Part shown: positions 27,726-38,746 of the stretch, piece by piece | How positions within the stretch are numbered: position 1 is the stretch's first letter | Layout of the letters: every line of letters starts with the position of its first letter | The notes under the pieces: model-generated | The model's database searches: none | The model's input: the letters and a program-made list of their open reading frames with translations, nothing else | Told to the model about the DNA's origin: nothing | Origin: Gallibacterium genomosp. 1 | GTDB lineage: Bacteria; Pseudomonadota; Gammaproteobacteria; Enterobacterales; Pasteurellaceae | Assembly (NCBI RefSeq): GCF_000771875.1 | Contig: NZ_JPXX01000006.1 | Coordinates: 1-50,071 of the forward strand | Reading direction: 5' to 3' | DNA: 50,071 nt | Made by a program: the position numbers and the translations under genes

Positions 27726-30332
27726 ATGGGTAAGTCGTTAGTTATTGTGGAATCACCGGCCAAGGCTAAAACCATTAATAAATATTTAGGCAACAGTTAT
27801 ATTGTTAAATCAAGTGTTGGACATATTCGTGATTTGCCGACTTCCGGTAGTGGCAATGGTGAGAAAACAAAAGCAGTATCTACAAAAGGGTTAAGTTCAG
27901 ACGAAAAAGCTAAAATTAAGCAAAAGAGAGAGCGAGATGCGTTAGTGAAACGTATGGGCATTGATCCTTATCATAATTGGAAAGCAAATTATCAAATTCT
28001 TCCAGATAAAGAAAAGGTTGTCAGTGAATTAAAATCTTTAGCGAAAAAATCTGATCATATTTATCTCGCGACCGATTTGGATAGAGAAGGAGAAGCGATT
28101 GCGTGGCATTTGCGTGAAGTGATTGGTGGTGAAGATGATCGTTTTAGTCGTGTTGTTTTCAATGAAATTACAAAGAATGCGATTACACAAGCGTTTAGTC
28201 ATCCAGAGCAACTTAATATGGATCGTGTAAATGCACAGCAAACTCGCCGTTTTCTAGATCGTGTGGTTGGTTTTATGGTGTCCCCATTGTTATGGAAAAA
28301 AGTGGCTCGAGGTTTGTCTGCCGGTCGAGTTCAATCTGTAGCAGTAAAATTGTTGGTAGAACGTGAACGAGAAATTAAAGCTTTTCAACCGGAAGAGTAT
28401 TGGCAAATTGCAGTAGAAACGAAAAATTCTGAACAACAACTATTGCCCTTTGAAGTAACGCATTATCAATCCAAACCATTACAAATAAAAGATAAACAGG
28501 GCGCAGATCAAGCAACTGAAATTTTAAAAAAATCACGTTACATTGTCACTGAAGTTGAAACAAAACCGACTCAATCACGTGCTAAAGCCCCATTCATTAC
28601 CTCAACATTGCAACAAACTGCTAGTACTCGTTTAGGATTTGGGGTGAAGAAAACAATGCTGTTGGCACAACGTTTATACGAAGCCGGTTATATTACATAT
28701 ATGCGTACCGATTCGACTAATTTGAGTCAGGATGCGTTGATGATGGCTAGAGAATATATTTCCGATAATTTCAGTACTGCGTATTTACCAGAAAAGCCGA
28801 ATTATTATTCTAGTAAAGAAAATGCACAAGAGGCACACGAAGCAATTCGTCCTTCCGATATTCAGCTAAAAGCGGATGATTTACAAGGAATGGAAAAAGA
28901 TGCAATTCGTCTTTATGATTTAATTTGGCGTCAATTTTTGGCGTGCCAAATGACGGCGGCGAATTATGATTCTACAACAGTAACGGCGACAGCAGATGAT
29001 TACACCTTGAAAGTTAAAGGGCGAGTATTGCGTTTTGATGGTTGGACAAAAGTATTGCCGCCAATTGGTAAAAATGCGGAAGATCGTGTTTTGCCAGAGG
29101 TGAAAAAAGGTGAAGAGTTAACACTCTTGCAAGTAATACCAAGCCAGCATTTCACTAAACCGCCAGCACGTTATACTGAAGCAGCATTAGTCAAAGAGCT
29201 AGAAAAACGGGGGATAGGTCGTCCATCAACTTATGCCTCTATTATTTCGACTATTCAGGATCGTGGTTATGTTCGCACAGAAAATCGCCGTTTTTATGCA
29301 GAAAAAATGGGAGAAATTGTTACCGATCGCCTTAATGAATCTTTCCCTGATTTAATGAATTATGATTTCACTGCCAATATGGAAGACGTATTGGATCAAA
29401 TTGCAGCAGGAAAAACAGATTGGAAACAACAGTTAAATCAATTCTTTGCTGATTTCTCGACTAAACTTTCACAGGCAGAATTGGACGAATTGGAAGGGGG
29501 AATGAAACCTAATCATTTGGTTGAAACCAACATTCCTTGCCCAAGTTGCGGTCGTCCAATGGCGATTCGTACTGCCAGTACCGGCGTATTTTTAGGTTGT
29601 ACCGGCTATGCTTTGTCGCCAAAAGAGCGTTGTAAAACCACAATAAATTTGATTCCAGAGTCGGAATTGTTAAATGTACTTGATGACAATTCAGAAACCA
29701 AAGCGTTAATGGAGCGTAAACGTTGCCCGAAATGCGGTACGGCAATGGACAGTTATTTAATTGATGCACACCGTAAATTACATATTTGCGGTAATAATCC
29801 GAATTGTGATGGCTATGTGGTTGAAGAAGGGCAGTTCAAAATTAAAGGATATGATGGGCCGGTCGTTGAATGTGATAAATGCGGTGCGGATATGCATTTA
29901 AAACTAGGTCGTTTCGGTAAATATATGGCGTGTACGCAATGTGATAATACTCGTAAGATCTTAAAAAACGGTGAAGTTGCACCGCCAAAAGAGGATCCAA
30001 TACCGTTCCCTGAATTAAAATGTGAAAAATCGGATGCCTATTTTGTCTTGCGTGACGGTGCCAGTGGTGTCTTTATGTCAGCACATAATTTCCCTAAATC
30101 TCGAGAAACTCGTCCGGCAAAAGTATCGGAATTAGCACAATATCGAGATCGTTTACCAGAAAAACTGCAATATTTAGCAGACGCACCTCAGCAAGATCCG
30201 GAGGGGAATCCGACGGTTATACGTTTTAGTCGTAAAGAGAAGCGTCAATATGTTAACTCTGAGAAAGAGGGTAAGGCAACCAAATGGATTGCTGACTATA
30301 TTGACGGCAAATGGGTGGTGAGAGCAAAATAG
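27726..30332 (+). CDS. topA: DNA topoisomerase I
   Basis: Type IA topoisomerase that relaxes negative supercoils, balancing the gyrase encoded in this window. It has 868 residues from the ATG at 27726 ([16 protein letters not shown], as in E. coli); the open frame begins earlier at 27687, but that extension is not conserved. The TOPRIM acidic residues are in [10 protein letters not shown]. The active-site tyrosine is Tyr325 in [10 protein letters not shown]. Three C-terminal zinc-finger modules follow (CPSCG, CPKCG and CDKCG starts), then a Lys-rich end. The third finger has a shortened last part (MACTQC rather than the E. coli MACTNEEC). Confidence 0.98.
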   Translation: MGKSLVIVESPAKAKTINKYLGNSYIVKSSVGHIRDLPTSGSGNGEKTKAVSTKGLSSDEKAKIKQKRERDALVKRMGIDPYHNWKANYQILPDKEKVVSELKSLAKKSDHIYLATDLDREGEAIAWHLREVIGGEDDRFSRVVFNEITKNAITQAFSHPEQLNMDRVNAQQTRRFLDRVVGFMVSPLLWKKVARGLSAGRVQSVAVKLLVEREREIKAFQPEEYWQIAVETKNSEQQLLPFEVTHYQSKPLQIKDKQGADQATEILKKSRYIVTEVETKPTQSRAKAPFITSTLQQTASTRLGFGVKKTMLLAQRLYEAGYITYMRTDSTNLSQDALMMAREYISDNFSTAYLPEKPNYYSSKENAQEAHEAIRPSDIQLKADDLQGMEKDAIRLYDLIWRQFLACQMTAANYDSTTVTATADDYTLKVKGRVLRFDGWTKVLPPIGKNAEDRVLPEVKKGEELTLLQVIPSQHFTKPPARYTEAALVKELEKRGIGRPSTYASIISTIQDRGYVRTENRRFYAEKMGEIVTDRLNESFPDLMNYDFTANMEDVLDQIAAGKTDWKQQLNQFFADFSTKLSQAELDELEGGMKPNHLVETNIPCPSCGRPMAIRTASTGVFLGCTGYALSPKERCKTTINLIPESELLNVLDDNSETKALMERKRCPKCGTAMDSYLIDAHRKLHICGNNPNCDGYVVEEGQFKIKGYDGPVVECDKCGADMHLKLGRFGKYMACTQCDNTRKILKNGEVAPPKEDPIPFPELKCEKSDAYFVLRDGASGVFMSAHNFPKSRETRPAKVSELAQYRDRLPEKLQYLADAPQQDPEGNPTVIRFSRKEKRQYVNSEKEGKATKWIADYIDGKWVVRAK

Positions 30333-30403
30333 TTGCGTGAAATAACGGCAACAGGTTATTGTAACTGCCGAACAGTGTAATAAAATAAAAACAATTTTTT
30401 AGC

Positions 30404-30512
30404 ATACTCCGAGCTAGTTTACCTAAGTCGTAAGATATGGTGGCTATGCCAACACAATGTGTTCAAGGATAGATGGGAAACGATCTATCCTCTCGTATTT
30501 AGAAAGGTGTCT
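30404..30512 (+). ncRNA. Molybdenum cofactor (Moco) riboswitch
   Basis: The moaA leader carries the landmarks of the Moco RNA family. They are CTCCGAGCTAGTTTACC (30408 onward), AAGTC, a GGTGGCTATGCC hairpin, and GGGAAACGATCTATCCTC (from 30475). CTCGTATTTAGAAAGGTGT then runs into the ribosome binding site. The final AAAGGTG doubles as the Shine-Dalgarno sequence of moaA, so cofactor binding would hide it and lower moa translation. Confidence 0.88.
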
Positions 30513-31529
30513 ATGCAACAACTTATCAAAATGTTTACATCATCCGAAGATCGATTGATTGACGCATTCAACCGTCAATATTTTTATCTTCGTCTTTCCA
30601 TTACAGATGTCTGTAATTTCAAATGTAATTACTGTTTGCCGAATGGCTATCAGCCGCCAAGCAACAAACAGATGTTCCTGAGTGTTGATGAAATAGCGCG
30701 TCTTGTGAGTGCTTTTGCCGAATTAGGCACGGAAAAAGTGCGGATTACCGGTGGAGAGCCGACATTAAGAAAAGACTTTCTTGCGGTGGTGGAGGCGATT
30801 CGCCGTCAACAATCAATCAAGAAAATTGCTTTAACCACTAACGGTTACCGTATGGCAAAAGAGGTAGCGAGTTGGAAGCAAGCCGGCATTGATTCAATTA
30901 ATGTCAGTGTGGACAGCTTAGATCCACGTCTATTTCATCTGATTACCGGAGAGAATAAATTGCACGATATTCTCAAAGGTATCGAACGTGCGTTTGCAGT
31001 CGGTTATGAAAAAATCAAAGTAAATGCAGTGTTGATGAAAAATTTAAATGATCACGGTTTTAATTCATTTTTGGCTTGGATTAAACATCAACCGATTCAA
31101 ATGCGTTTTATCGAATTAATGCAAACCGGCGAAATGGATGCTTTTTTTCACCAACATCATTTATCCGGTGCGGTGTTAAAGCAGCGTTTATTGGCTTCGG
31201 GCTGGCAATTACAGCAAAAACATTATACTGATGGCCCGGCACAAGTGTTCAAACATCCGGACTATGTTGGTGAAATCGGATTAATAATGCCATATGAAAA
31301 AGATTTTTGTGCCAGCTGTAATCGTTTAAGGGTTTCTGCAAAAGGGAAACTGCATCTTTGTCTGTTTGGCGAAGAGGGCATTGATATTCGTCCTTGGTTA
31401 CAAAAGGATGAGCAACAGACTGAATTGCAACAACGTTTGATGGCTGCCTTGCAAGGCAAACGAGAACATCACTTTTTACATCAGGGTGATAGCGGCGTCA
31501 GACAGCATCTTGCCTCGATCGGCGGTTAA
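30513..31529 (+). CDS. moaA: GTP 3',8-cyclase MoaA
   Basis: A radical-SAM enzyme catalysing the first step of molybdopterin synthesis, converting GTP to 3',8-cyclo-dihydro-GTP. It has 338 residues from the ATG at 30513. An upstream GTG (30459) would read through the riboswitch and is not credible. The radical-SAM cysteines are Cys34, Cys38 and Cys41 (CNFKCNYC). The second cluster cysteines are in CASCNRL and HLCLFG near the C-terminus, and the terminal GG (ASIGG) is present. It is the first gene of moaA-moaC-moaD-moaE; moaB is absent here. Confidence 0.97.
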   Translation: MQQLIKMFTSSEDRLIDAFNRQYFYLRLSITDVCNFKCNYCLPNGYQPPSNKQMFLSVDEIARLVSAFAELGTEKVRITGGEPTLRKDFLAVVEAIRRQQSIKKIALTTNGYRMAKEVASWKQAGIDSINVSVDSLDPRLFHLITGENKLHDILKGIERAFAVGYEKIKVNAVLMKNLNDHGFNSFLAWIKHQPIQMRFIELMQTGEMDAFFHQHHLSGAVLKQRLLASGWQLQQKHYTDGPAQVFKHPDYVGEIGLIMPYEKDFCASCNRLRVSAKGKLHLCLFGEEGIDIRPWLQKDEQQTELQQRLMAALQGKREHHFLHQGDSGVRQHLASIGG

Positions 31530-31551
31530 TTTTGAATTTAATGGGAACAAT

Positions 31552-32034
31552 ATGAGTCAATTTACGCATATTAATCAATCCGGTGAAGCGAATATGGTGG
31601 ATGTTTCTGCCAAGGCGGACACCGTACGTGAAGCGCGAGCAGTGGGGTACGTTTTAATGGCGGAGGAAACATTAGCGATGATCATAAAAGGCAAACATCA
31701 TAAAGGTGATGTTTTCGCAACTGCGAGAATTGCCGGTATTCAAGCAGCGAAACGGACGTGGGAATTAATCCCACTATGTCATCCGTTATTATTGAGTAAA
31801 GTGGAGGTTTCACTTTTTGCAGAGCCGGAACATAATCGTGTTCGTATCGAAAGTTATTGCAAGTTGACCGCAAAAACCGGCGTGGAAATGGAGGCGTTGA
31901 CAGCTGTGTCAGTAGCAGCTTTGACCATTTATGATATGTGTAAGGCAGTACAGAAAGATATGAAAATCGAAGGTATTCGTTTATTAGAGAAACTAGGCGG
32001 TAAGTCAGGTCACTTTAAAGCGGAGGCGGAATGA
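31552..32034 (+). CDS. moaC: Cyclic pyranopterin monophosphate synthase MoaC
   Basis: Converts the MoaA product to cyclic pyranopterin monophosphate. It has 160 residues (E. coli 161) from the ATG at 31552, starting [19 protein letters not shown]; the longer open frame upstream lies in moaA. Conserved segments include [12 protein letters not shown] and [20 protein letters not shown], which hold the active-site His and Glu. It lies 22 bp after moaA, and its TGA overlaps the moaD ATG. Confidence 0.97.
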   Translation: MSQFTHINQSGEANMVDVSAKADTVREARAVGYVLMAEETLAMIIKGKHHKGDVFATARIAGIQAAKRTWELIPLCHPLLLSKVEVSLFAEPEHNRVRIESYCKLTAKTGVEMEALTAVSVAALTIYDMCKAVQKDMKIEGIRLLEKLGGKSGHFKAEAE

Positions 32035-32276
32035 TTAAAGTTTTCTTTTTTGCGCAAACAAGGGAATTAATCGGCGAGTCTGAAATTGAAGTTGAGACAA
32101 AATATGTAAATGCGGAAGCGTTACGAAAAGCATTATCAGAGAAAGGTGAACATTGGGCATTAGCATTAAATTCTGGACGAATTTTAGTAGCCGTTAATCA
32201 ATCTATTGTGCCATTATCTACGCCATTACAAGAGGGGGATGAAGTTGCTTTTTTCCCACCAGTTACTGGAGGTTAA
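32031..32276 (+). CDS. moaD: Molybdopterin synthase small subunit MoaD
   Basis: Ubiquitin-like sulfur carrier of 81 residues. The C-terminal Gly-Gly (PPVTGG) is adenylated and thiocarboxylated by MoeB, then supplies sulfur for the dithiolene of molybdopterin in complex with MoaE. ATGA overlap with moaC and a gap of 1 bp to moaE make this a coupled translation unit. Confidence 0.96.
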   Translation: MIKVFFFAQTRELIGESEIEVETKYVNAEALRKALSEKGEHWALALNSGRILVAVNQSIVPLSTPLQEGDEVAFFPPVTGG

Positions 32277-32277
32277 A

Positions 32278-32733
32278 ATGGCGGAAATTGAAATTAGCGT
32301 GCAGACTGAGCCATTTGATCAAAATGCTATTTATCAATGGTCTTCTGCGTCTGCAGAGAGTGGGGCGACAGTCATTTTTGTCGGTAAAGTGCGGGATATG
32401 AATTTAGGTGACAATGTTTCCGGTTTATATCTTGAGCATTATCCGGCAATGACGGAAAAGGCACTCCGAGAAATTGCTGAACAGGCAGCACAACGCTGGC
32501 AATTACAGCGTATTTATATCGTACATCGGGTCGGACAATTATATACCGGTGATGAAATCGTAGCGGTGGCTGTCAGCTCCGCCCATCGTGGCAGTGCTTA
32601 TCAAGCCAATGAATTTATTATGGATTTTTTAAAAACCAAAGCACCGTTTTGGAAAAAAGAGACGACAAAAAACGGTGATCGTTGGCTGGATAGCAGAGAA
32701 TCTGACCAACAAGCAGCGCATAGATGGGAATAA
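32278..32733 (+). CDS. moaE: Molybdopterin synthase catalytic subunit MoaE
   Basis: Large subunit of molybdopterin synthase, which inserts two sulfurs from MoaD into the pyranopterin precursor. It has 151 residues (E. coli 150) from the ATG at 32278; GGAGG of the overlapping moaD end serves as RBS. Catalytic-type motifs are FVGKVRD, AHRGSAYQANEF and DFLKTKAPFWKKE, whose lysines contribute to the active site. The terminator stem begins in the last codons. Confidence 0.97.
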   Translation: MAEIEISVQTEPFDQNAIYQWSSASAESGATVIFVGKVRDMNLGDNVSGLYLEHYPAMTEKALREIAEQAAQRWQLQRIYIVHRVGQLYTGDEIVAVAVSSAHRGSAYQANEFIMDFLKTKAPFWKKETTKNGDRWLDSRESDQQAAHRWE

Positions 32734-32756
32734 GTCGTTATTCCCTTTCTTTTTTG
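32726..32756 (+). terminator. Terminator of the moa operon
   Basis: The 8-bp stem GGGAATAA / TTATTCCC with loop GTCG is followed by TTTCTTTTTT. The left arm overlaps the moaE stop codon. Confidence 0.9.
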
Positions 32757-32757
32757 A

Positions 32758-33201
32758 TTAAATTTCCTCCCAAAAATCCTGATCTAACGTTTTATCGGCA
32801 AGTTGCAATAAACGAACCAAGTCATTAAATGTGGGTTGTGTTTCCATTGCCGGTAAGGCTTTCTGTAAACTCAATTTTTGATAGATCTTAAAGTACCACG
32901 CCAAAGTGCCTTCGTTTAATGGCGTTAACGAACGTTTTCCTAACCAATAAAAACCTTGTAAAGGCAACGAGATGATAAAAATAATCGTCAAAATGGTACT
33001 AGCGAACGAAGCAATATGATAACCGATGACAAAATATTGCCAGGCAAGGGTTAACAATAACAAGGGCATTAATAATTGTTGAGAAAATTTTGTCGCTTTA
33101 ATAATTCTAGGTTCCGGAAAGATCATTTGCAGCTTTTTGATATGATTGATTTCTTGCCACATTGCAGCATAATTAACACCTTGTTTTAGCATCTTGAACA
33201 T
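32758..33201 (-). CDS. yfbV: YfbV-family (DUF412) inner membrane protein
   Basis: A 147-residue UPF0208 protein with two membrane-spanning segments (about 45-65 and 68-95), homologous to E. coli YfbV. YfbV is reported to limit long-range interactions of the Ter macrodomain with the rest of the chromosome. In E. coli it also sits beside ackA, and here it is divergent from ackA with a 190-bp gap. Conserved segments include NYAAMWQEIN, RIIKATKF and YWLGKRS. Confidence 0.9.
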   Translation of the reverse strand: MFKMLKQGVNYAAMWQEINHIKKLQMIFPEPRIIKATKFSQQLLMPLLLLTLAWQYFVIGYHIASFASTILTIIFIISLPLQGFYWLGKRSLTPLNEGTLAWYFKIYQKLSLQKALPAMETQPTFNDLVRLLQLADKTLDQDFWEEI

Positions 33202-33391
33202 AAATTAATCCTATTTTTTTAACCAATCTGACCCAAATAGGTTACACTTTTTTTTAAAAATTAAAAAAATTTTGATTTTATTCGCTTTGAAATTTATTTT
33301 TTACGCATAACAGTGTATCCTATCGCCACAAAATTTATCATCCTGTTTATTCAAACAGATTACTCTTAATTCAACAAGATAGGTTATTTCA

Positions 33392-34597
33392 ATGACGCAA
33401 AATCTTATTCTTATTCTTAACTGTGGAAGTTCATCATTAAAATTCGCTATTTTAAATCCTGAAAGCGGAGAAGAGAAGTTATCCGGTCTTGCCGAAGCAT
33501 TCCATTTGCCTGATGCACGTATTAAATGGAAATTGCACGGTGAAAAGGGGAATGCTGAATTGGGTGCAGGTGCCGCACATAGTGAAGCACTTGATTTTAT
33601 CGTGAAACATATTTTCCCATTAGATCCGTCTTTAAAAGAAAATATCGCTGCAATCGGACATCGTATCGTACACGGTGGTGAACGTTTTACAGCATCAACT
33701 ATCGTTGATGAGGGTGTTATTGAAGGTATTCGTGATGCAATTCAATTTGCACCGTTACACAATCCTGCGCACTTAATCGGAATTGAAGAGTCTTTCAAAA
33801 TGTTCCCTGAATTGAAAGATAAAAATGTTGTCGTGTTTGATACTGCTTTCCACCAAACTATCCCTGAAGAAGCATTCTTATACGCATTGCCATATTCAAT
33901 GTATAAAGAACACGGAGTTCGCCGTTATGGTGCACACGGTACTAGCCACTATTATGTAACTAAAGAAGCAGCAAAACGTCTTAATATTGCCGAAGATAAA
34001 ATTAATGTGATTACTTGCCATTTAGGTAATGGTGCATCAGTCTCTGCAATTCGTCACGGTAAATGCGTTGATACTTCAATGGGCTTAACTCCATTAGAAG
34101 GTTTAGTAATGGGAACACGTTGCGGTGATGTTGATCCGGCGGTAACTTTCTTTATGTCAAAAACATTGGGAATGAGTATGGATGAAATTGAACTTACTCT
34201 AACCAAAAAATCTGGGTTATTAGGCTTAACCGAAGTAACCAGTGATTGCCGTTATGCGGAAGATAATTATGATAAAGAAGAAGCAGCAAAACGTGCTTTA
34301 GACGTTTTCTGCTATCGTTTAGCAAAATATATTGGTAGCTATATGGTTGCTGTTGGTGAACCGATTGATGCAATCGTATTTACCGGCGGTATCGGCGAAA
34401 ATTCCGCACACGTTCGTGAATTAACTTTAGCGCATTTAAAAACTTTTGGTTATAAAGTTGATAAAGAACGTAATCTTGCTGCGCGTTTTGGTAACGAAGG
34501 TGTGATTACTACTGAAGATTCACCTGTTGCTATCGTGATCCCAACAAACGAAGAATTAGTGATTGCACAAGATACAGCACGTCTTTGCGTTAAATAA
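33392..34597 (+). CDS. ackA: Acetate kinase
   Basis: Interconverts acetyl phosphate and ADP with acetate and ATP. It has 401 residues (E. coli 400). The catalytic and binding motifs [56 protein letters not shown] and TNEELVIA are all intact. It works with the adjacent Pta in overflow acetate formation and substrate-level phosphorylation. It is the first of two genes; a hairpin lies between them. Confidence 0.99.
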   Translation: MTQNLILILNCGSSSLKFAILNPESGEEKLSGLAEAFHLPDARIKWKLHGEKGNAELGAGAAHSEALDFIVKHIFPLDPSLKENIAAIGHRIVHGGERFTASTIVDEGVIEGIRDAIQFAPLHNPAHLIGIEESFKMFPELKDKNVVVFDTAFHQTIPEEAFLYALPYSMYKEHGVRRYGAHGTSHYYVTKEAAKRLNIAEDKINVITCHLGNGASVSAIRHGKCVDTSMGLTPLEGLVMGTRCGDVDPAVTFFMSKTLGMSMDEIELTLTKKSGLLGLTEVTSDCRYAEDNYDKEEAAKRALDVFCYRLAKYIGSYMVAVGEPIDAIVFTGGIGENSAHVRELTLAHLKTFGYKVDKERNLAARFGNEGVITTEDSPVAIVIPTNEELVIAQDTARLCVK

Positions 34598-34608
34598 TTG
34601 TTTTTCTG

Positions 34609-34641
34609 AACTGCCGATAAATTATCGGCAGTTTGTTTTTT
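34609..34641 (+). terminator. Hairpin with T-run between ackA and pta
   Basis: AACTGCCGATAA and TTATCGGCAGTT form an almost loopless 12-bp palindrome followed by TGTTTTTT. It may lower read-through from ackA into pta, or the two genes may be separately promoted. Confidence 0.75.
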
Positions 34642-34663
34642 ATTCCTGAGTAAGAAGGTTATT

Positions 34664-36802
34664 ATGTCAAGAACTATTATCCTGATTCCAATCAGTACCG
34701 GCGTTGGCTTGACCAGTGTCAGTTTAGGTTTAATCCAAGCCCTTGAACAAAAAGGTGCAAAAATCGGTTTTATGAAACCGATCTCTCAGCCTATCAGTGG
34801 TGAAGATACTTTAGATAGAACCACGTCTATTCTTTATCAAAGCCCGACAATTGATACCGCAAAAACATTTTTATTAAGTGAAGCGGAAAATATGATCGGA
34901 CAGAATCAAACCGATGTATTGTTGGAAAAAATTGTTGAACGTCATCAAATTTTGGCAAGAAACAATGAAATTGTAGTAGTCGAAGGGTTAATTCCAACTC
35001 GCAAAAACTCTTATGCCAACAGTATTAATTATCGTATTGCACAAGCTTTGGATGCGGAAATTATTTTAGTTACTGCGCCGGCAACCGATACTCCGGTGGA
35101 ATTGAAAGAACGTGTTGAAGCGGCAGCCTCTCTTTTCGGTGGTAAAAATAACCCGAATCTATTGGGCGTGGTGATTAACAAATTCAATGCACCGACAGAC
35201 GAAAGTGGACGTACTCGTTTGGATTTGGCAGAGATTTTTGATTCTTTCCAACATAATGATCTTAATGTACACACTGTATATAAACTTTTTGAAAAAAGTC
35301 CGATTCGTGTGCTTGCCTGTGTTCAGTGGAATCCAGAATTGGTTGCAAGCCGTGCAATCGACATCGCTCGCCATTTAGGTGCATCCATCTTAAAAGAGGG
35401 AGAAATTAATAAACGTCGTATTCGTGGTATTACCTTCTGTGCCAGAAGTTTACCTCACGTGATTGAACATCTTAAAGCTGGAAATTTAATGGTAACTTCT
35501 GCTGATCGCCCTGATGTAGTTGTAGCGATTGCTTTAGCGGCAATGAATGGCGTTGAAATAGGGGCAATGTTACTTACTGGTGGATACCGTTTAGATAATA
35601 ATGTGGCTAAATTATGTGAACGTGCTTTTGAAACCGGATTACCAATTTTCCGTGTTGAAGGAACAACTTGGCAAACTGCATTAAGTTTGCAGAGTTTTAA
35701 TCTTGAAGTGCCGATTGATGATAAAGAGCGTATTGAAGCAATCAAAGATTATATGGCACAACAGTTCAATAAAGAGTTGATTGAATCTTTAGTGGAAACA
35801 ACTTCTAAAGTTCATCGTTTATCGCCACCAGCATTCCGTTTCCAATTAACTGAATTGGCGCGTAATGCGAAAAAACGTATTGTATTGCCTGAAGGGGATG
35901 AACCTCGAACTGTTAAAGCTGCAGCACTTTGTGCGGAACGTGGCATTGCGGAATGTGTGTTGTTGGCAGATCCGACCTCTGTTGCACGTGTTGCCGAAGC
36001 TCAAGGCGTGCAGCTTGGTAAAGGCATTACCATCATCAATCCTGCTGATGTGCGTGAAAATTATGTAGCTCGTTTAGTAGAGTTGCGTAAAAACAAAGGT
36101 ATGACAGAAGTATTGGCACGTGAACAACTCGAAGATACTGTCGTTCTTGGCACTATGATGCTTGAAGCAAATGAAGTTGATGGTTTAGTATCCGGTGCGG
36201 TACATACCACTGCGAATACTATCCGTCCACCACTTCAGTTAATTAAAACTGCGCCGGGTAGTTCATTAGTTTCTTCTGTGTTCTTTATGTTATTGCCGGA
36301 TCAAGTACTTGTTTATGGGGATTGTGCTATTAACCCGAATCCAACAGCAGAAGAATTATCTGAAATTGCAATTCAATCTGCTGATTCAGCAAAAGCATTT
36401 GGTATTGAACCTCGTGTTGCAATGATCTCTTATTCAACTGGTACTTCTGGTAAAGGTGCAGATGTTGATAAAGTGAAAGAGGCTACCCGTTTAGCGAAAG
36501 AAAAACGTCCAGATCTTATTATTGATGGTCCATTGCAATATGATGCGGCAATTATGGAAGATGTAGCTCGTTCTAAAGCACCAAATTCACCGGTGGCCGG
36601 TAAAGCGACAGTCTTTATCTTCCCTGATTTGAATACAGGTAACACCACTTATAAAGCAGTACAACGTTCAGCAGATTTAATCTCTATCGGGCCGATGCTT
36701 CAAGGTATGCGTAAACCGGTTAATGATTTATCACGCGGTGCATTAGTGGATGATATTGTTTACACCATTGCATTAACAGCAATTCAGGCAACCCAAAACT
36801 AA
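34664..36802 (+). CDS. pta: Phosphate acetyltransferase
   Basis: Converts acetyl-CoA and phosphate to acetyl phosphate. It is the long form of 712 residues (E. coli 714). The N-terminal P-loop/DRTGG-type regulatory part covers about residues 1-370 ([15 protein letters not shown] near the start), and the C-terminal PTA_PTB catalytic domain covers about 385-708 ([39 protein letters not shown]). AAGAAGG precedes the ATG. It partners with AckA. Confidence 0.98.
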   Translation: MSRTIILIPISTGVGLTSVSLGLIQALEQKGAKIGFMKPISQPISGEDTLDRTTSILYQSPTIDTAKTFLLSEAENMIGQNQTDVLLEKIVERHQILARNNEIVVVEGLIPTRKNSYANSINYRIAQALDAEIILVTAPATDTPVELKERVEAAASLFGGKNNPNLLGVVINKFNAPTDESGRTRLDLAEIFDSFQHNDLNVHTVYKLFEKSPIRVLACVQWNPELVASRAIDIARHLGASILKEGEINKRRIRGITFCARSLPHVIEHLKAGNLMVTSADRPDVVVAIALAAMNGVEIGAMLLTGGYRLDNNVAKLCERAFETGLPIFRVEGTTWQTALSLQSFNLEVPIDDKERIEAIKDYMAQQFNKELIESLVETTSKVHRLSPPAFRFQLTELARNAKKRIVLPEGDEPRTVKAAALCAERGIAECVLLADPTSVARVAEAQGVQLGKGITIINPADVRENYVARLVELRKNKGMTEVLAREQLEDTVVLGTMMLEANEVDGLVSGAVHTTANTIRPPLQLIKTAPGSSLVSSVFFMLLPDQVLVYGDCAINPNPTAEELSEIAIQSADSAKAFGIEPRVAMISYSTGTSGKGADVDKVKEATRLAKEKRPDLIIDGPLQYDAAIMEDVARSKAPNSPVAGKATVFIFPDLNTGNTTYKAVQRSADLISIGPMLQGMRKPVNDLSRGALVDDIVYTIALTAIQATQN

Positions 36803-36830
36803 TCATTCATTATTATCTTTATTATTGAAC

Positions 36831-36864
36831 AATCAGCTGGCGTAAATCGTTGGCTGATTTTTTT
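36831..36864 (+). terminator. Terminator of pta, left copy of a 31-bp repeat
   Basis: AATCAGC pairs with GCTGATT across a ~15-nt loop and is followed by TTTTTTT. Bases 36832-36862 recur at 41747-41777 with a single difference (G36840 / A41755), including the loop, so the similarity is more than shared hairpin design. Confidence 0.85.
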
Positions 36865-36947
36865 ATACGGCTATTTTTCTCAATTTTCATTTTTGAAACC
36901 TATCTTATCTAGATTAATAAATAATTTGTAAAAAATTGTAAAATAAT

Positions 36948-36977
36948 ACGCAATCGATTGCGTTTTTTTTTTTTTTT
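36948..36977 (+). terminator. Palindrome plus 15-T tract
   Basis: The perfect 16-bp palindrome ACGCAATCGATTGCGT (36948-36963) runs directly into 15 T (36963-36977). It resembles a second terminator behind pta; the homopolymer is long enough to vary in length by slippage. It lies ~245 bp before the first Slam-cluster gene. Confidence 0.65.
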
Positions 36978-37062
36978 AGAATAGGGAAGTTTTCTCAAAA
37001 AATTTCAATATGAAATTATCAGATATAGTGTTTTCATATTAAATGAATGTGTATTTGATGAT

Positions 37063-37077
37063 AACTCATAATGAGTT
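37063..37077. promoter_or_regulatory. Candidate operator palindrome upstream of the Slam cluster
   Basis: AACTCATAATGAGTT is a perfect 7-1-7 palindrome inside TTGATGATAACTCATAATGA, about 145 bp before the first gene. The 7-1-7 symmetry and GATAA words resemble Fur-type operators, but the match to the consensus is partial. The rest of 36865-37223 (about 360 bp) holds no gene I can support. Confidence 0.35.
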
Positions 37078-37223
37078 GATATTGGATTTTTTGATAAACA
37101 TACCCATTGCTAGAGAAAAACTTATCAACCTATTTAGCTGTATTGAGTTTGATATTTAGATAGTGATGTTTTTGTGCACTATTTGATAGTGTGAGTCTTA
37201 TTTATAACCTTTAAGGATAAATT

Positions 37224-38732
37224 ATGAGAAAATCAATTAAATTTTCTTTACTTGCATTATGTATAAGTAATGTTATCGCAGTGAATACAGTGTTTGCTGC
37301 AGAACAAAATCAGGAAAAATCACCTTCTCCTACCCTGTCTAAGCAACAACTTATTGCTGAAATTAATCAATTAAATAAGGAGATTTCAGCGAAAGAGAAG
37401 ACAGCAGTAGAATTAAATAATCAAATAAAAGATTTGCAAAGTAAAATTACCAAGGCCAAACAGGACTTACAATCAAAAATAAAGGAGCGTGATGCTTTAA
37501 CTAATAGTTTACAAGCTAGCAGTAAAGAAAAAGCACAGCTGGAAGAACAAATTAAATCTTTAACTGCTCAGTTGGCGGATTTACAAAAGAAAATTGATCC
37601 AAAAGTAGTGGAGTTAGTAAAACAAAAAAATACAGCAGAAACTCAGTTAAAAAAAGTGAATGCTGATGTGAGTAGTAAAACAAACCAATTAAGTCAATTA
37701 ACTGCCCAAATTACACAATCGACAACGAAAGTTGAGCAACTCAAAGCACAAATCAAACCATTAGAAACCAAAATAAGTGGTTTAAATTCTCAAGTTAAAC
37801 AACAACAAGATAAACTCACTAAAATTGCAGCAGAGCGAAAAGCAGTAACAACGAAGATTGCAGAATATACTAAAAATCAAGAGTGGGTGAAACAATATGA
37901 ATTAGATAGTGATGGAATAAGATGGCGTGATATCTACTTTGATAGATATAGTCCATCCTCAAAATCAAACTTTGCTAAGGTTTCTAATATGTACATGGAT
38001 ACACATATTGAGGTAATTACTGATGAGTTAGGAAATCCAAAAATATCTAACTTTTATACACCTACGCTACCTCTTTCCCAATATAAAGCTAATCCTAGCA
38101 AAATTAATGAAGTTCTGATTAGTTCTGAACAACCTGAGAATAAAGGAAAAGCTGTTGGTAAAGCTTTTTTCGTTAATCAAAATTACTCTTCTTATGTTGC
38201 TTGGCAACCTATATTAAAGAATTATTCGGAAATAACATCAGTTTTATCATTAAATGAGGGGAATCGGGGTAACTTATATTTTGCTCGTACTGATTATAAA
38301 AAAGGCGTTGATATTGGATTGCAAGCACAACAGCGTTATGAATCTGTAAAAGCTAAAACACCACAGATTACTTATCGTGGATATATGCTGAATGTTGGCG
38401 GTAAATCCGGCGATATTACATTAACTGCAGATTTAGATAAAAATGTAGTGAATGGCACAGTTACAAATAGAATCGTAAATCCACTACAGGATGGTCGAGA
38501 TTTATTATTAAAAAATGGTCAAATCTCTGTAGATAGGGCCGGGATTACTTTTAGAGGCACCTCTGGGAGAGCTATCATTCCTGTAGGGAATAATCCAAAT
38601 AATTTGCCATTTAGATATGCTAATTTTGAAGGGATTTTTGCAGGTAAAAATATGGAAGAAGTCGTAGGTGAAATATCTGGTTTGCCAAATGAAGCAAATT
38701 CAGTATTTGGTGGTACACAGGTAACAAAATAG
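37224..38732 (+). CDS. Exported coiled-coil protein with TbpB-like beta-barrel head, non-lipidated, probable Slam substrate
   Basis: A 502-residue protein. A Sec signal peptide (MRKSIKFSLLALCISN, hydrophobic to about 22) ends at VFAA, with cleavage near Ala25/26 and no usable lipobox. Residues ~38-218 are a continuous heptad-rich coiled coil (many L, K, Q, with LTAQ and LKAQIK repeats). Residues ~219-502 are a beta-rich head with the TbpB/factor H-binding-protein-like pattern 'GDITLTADLDKN', 'NGTVTNR', 'FEGIFAGKNMEEVVGE' and a final VFGGTQVTK. Its head is clearly paralogous to that of the next protein (RWRDIYFD / KWRSIKFD; FVNQNYSSY / FVNQTYSTY). It lies 14 bp before that gene in an operon with the Slam-type exporter. 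The likely fate is Slam-dependent secretion as a soluble protein, as for hemophilin-type proteins. The ligand is unknown; the coiled-coil stalk is unusual for this family. Confidence 0.75.
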   Translation: MRKSIKFSLLALCISNVIAVNTVFAAEQNQEKSPSPTLSKQQLIAEINQLNKEISAKEKTAVELNNQIKDLQSKITKAKQDLQSKIKERDALTNSLQASSKEKAQLEEQIKSLTAQLADLQKKIDPKVVELVKQKNTAETQLKKVNADVSSKTNQLSQLTAQITQSTTKVEQLKAQIKPLETKISGLNSQVKQQQDKLTKIAAERKAVTTKIAEYTKNQEWVKQYELDSDGIRWRDIYFDRYSPSSKSNFAKVSNMYMDTHIEVITDELGNPKISNFYTPTLPLSQYKANPSKINEVLISSEQPENKGKAVGKAFFVNQNYSSYVAWQPILKNYSEITSVLSLNEGNRGNLYFARTDYKKGVDIGLQAQQRYESVKAKTPQITYRGYMLNVGGKSGDITLTADLDKNVVNGTVTNRIVNPLQDGRDLLLKNGQISVDRAGITFRGTSGRAIIPVGNNPNNLPFRYANFEGIFAGKNMEEVVGEISGLPNEANSVFGGTQVTK

Positions 38733-38746
38733 ATAAGGAATAAATT

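Noticed and set aside
30459-30512. Upstream GTG start for moaA
   Set aside because: It would translate the Moco riboswitch; ATG at 30513 has the RBS and matches the family.
37251-37265. Possible lipobox (LALC) in the first Slam-cluster protein
   Set aside because: The residue before Cys13 is Leu, not Gly/Ala/Ser, the hydrophobic stretch would be too short, and a good signal peptidase I site follows at VFAA.
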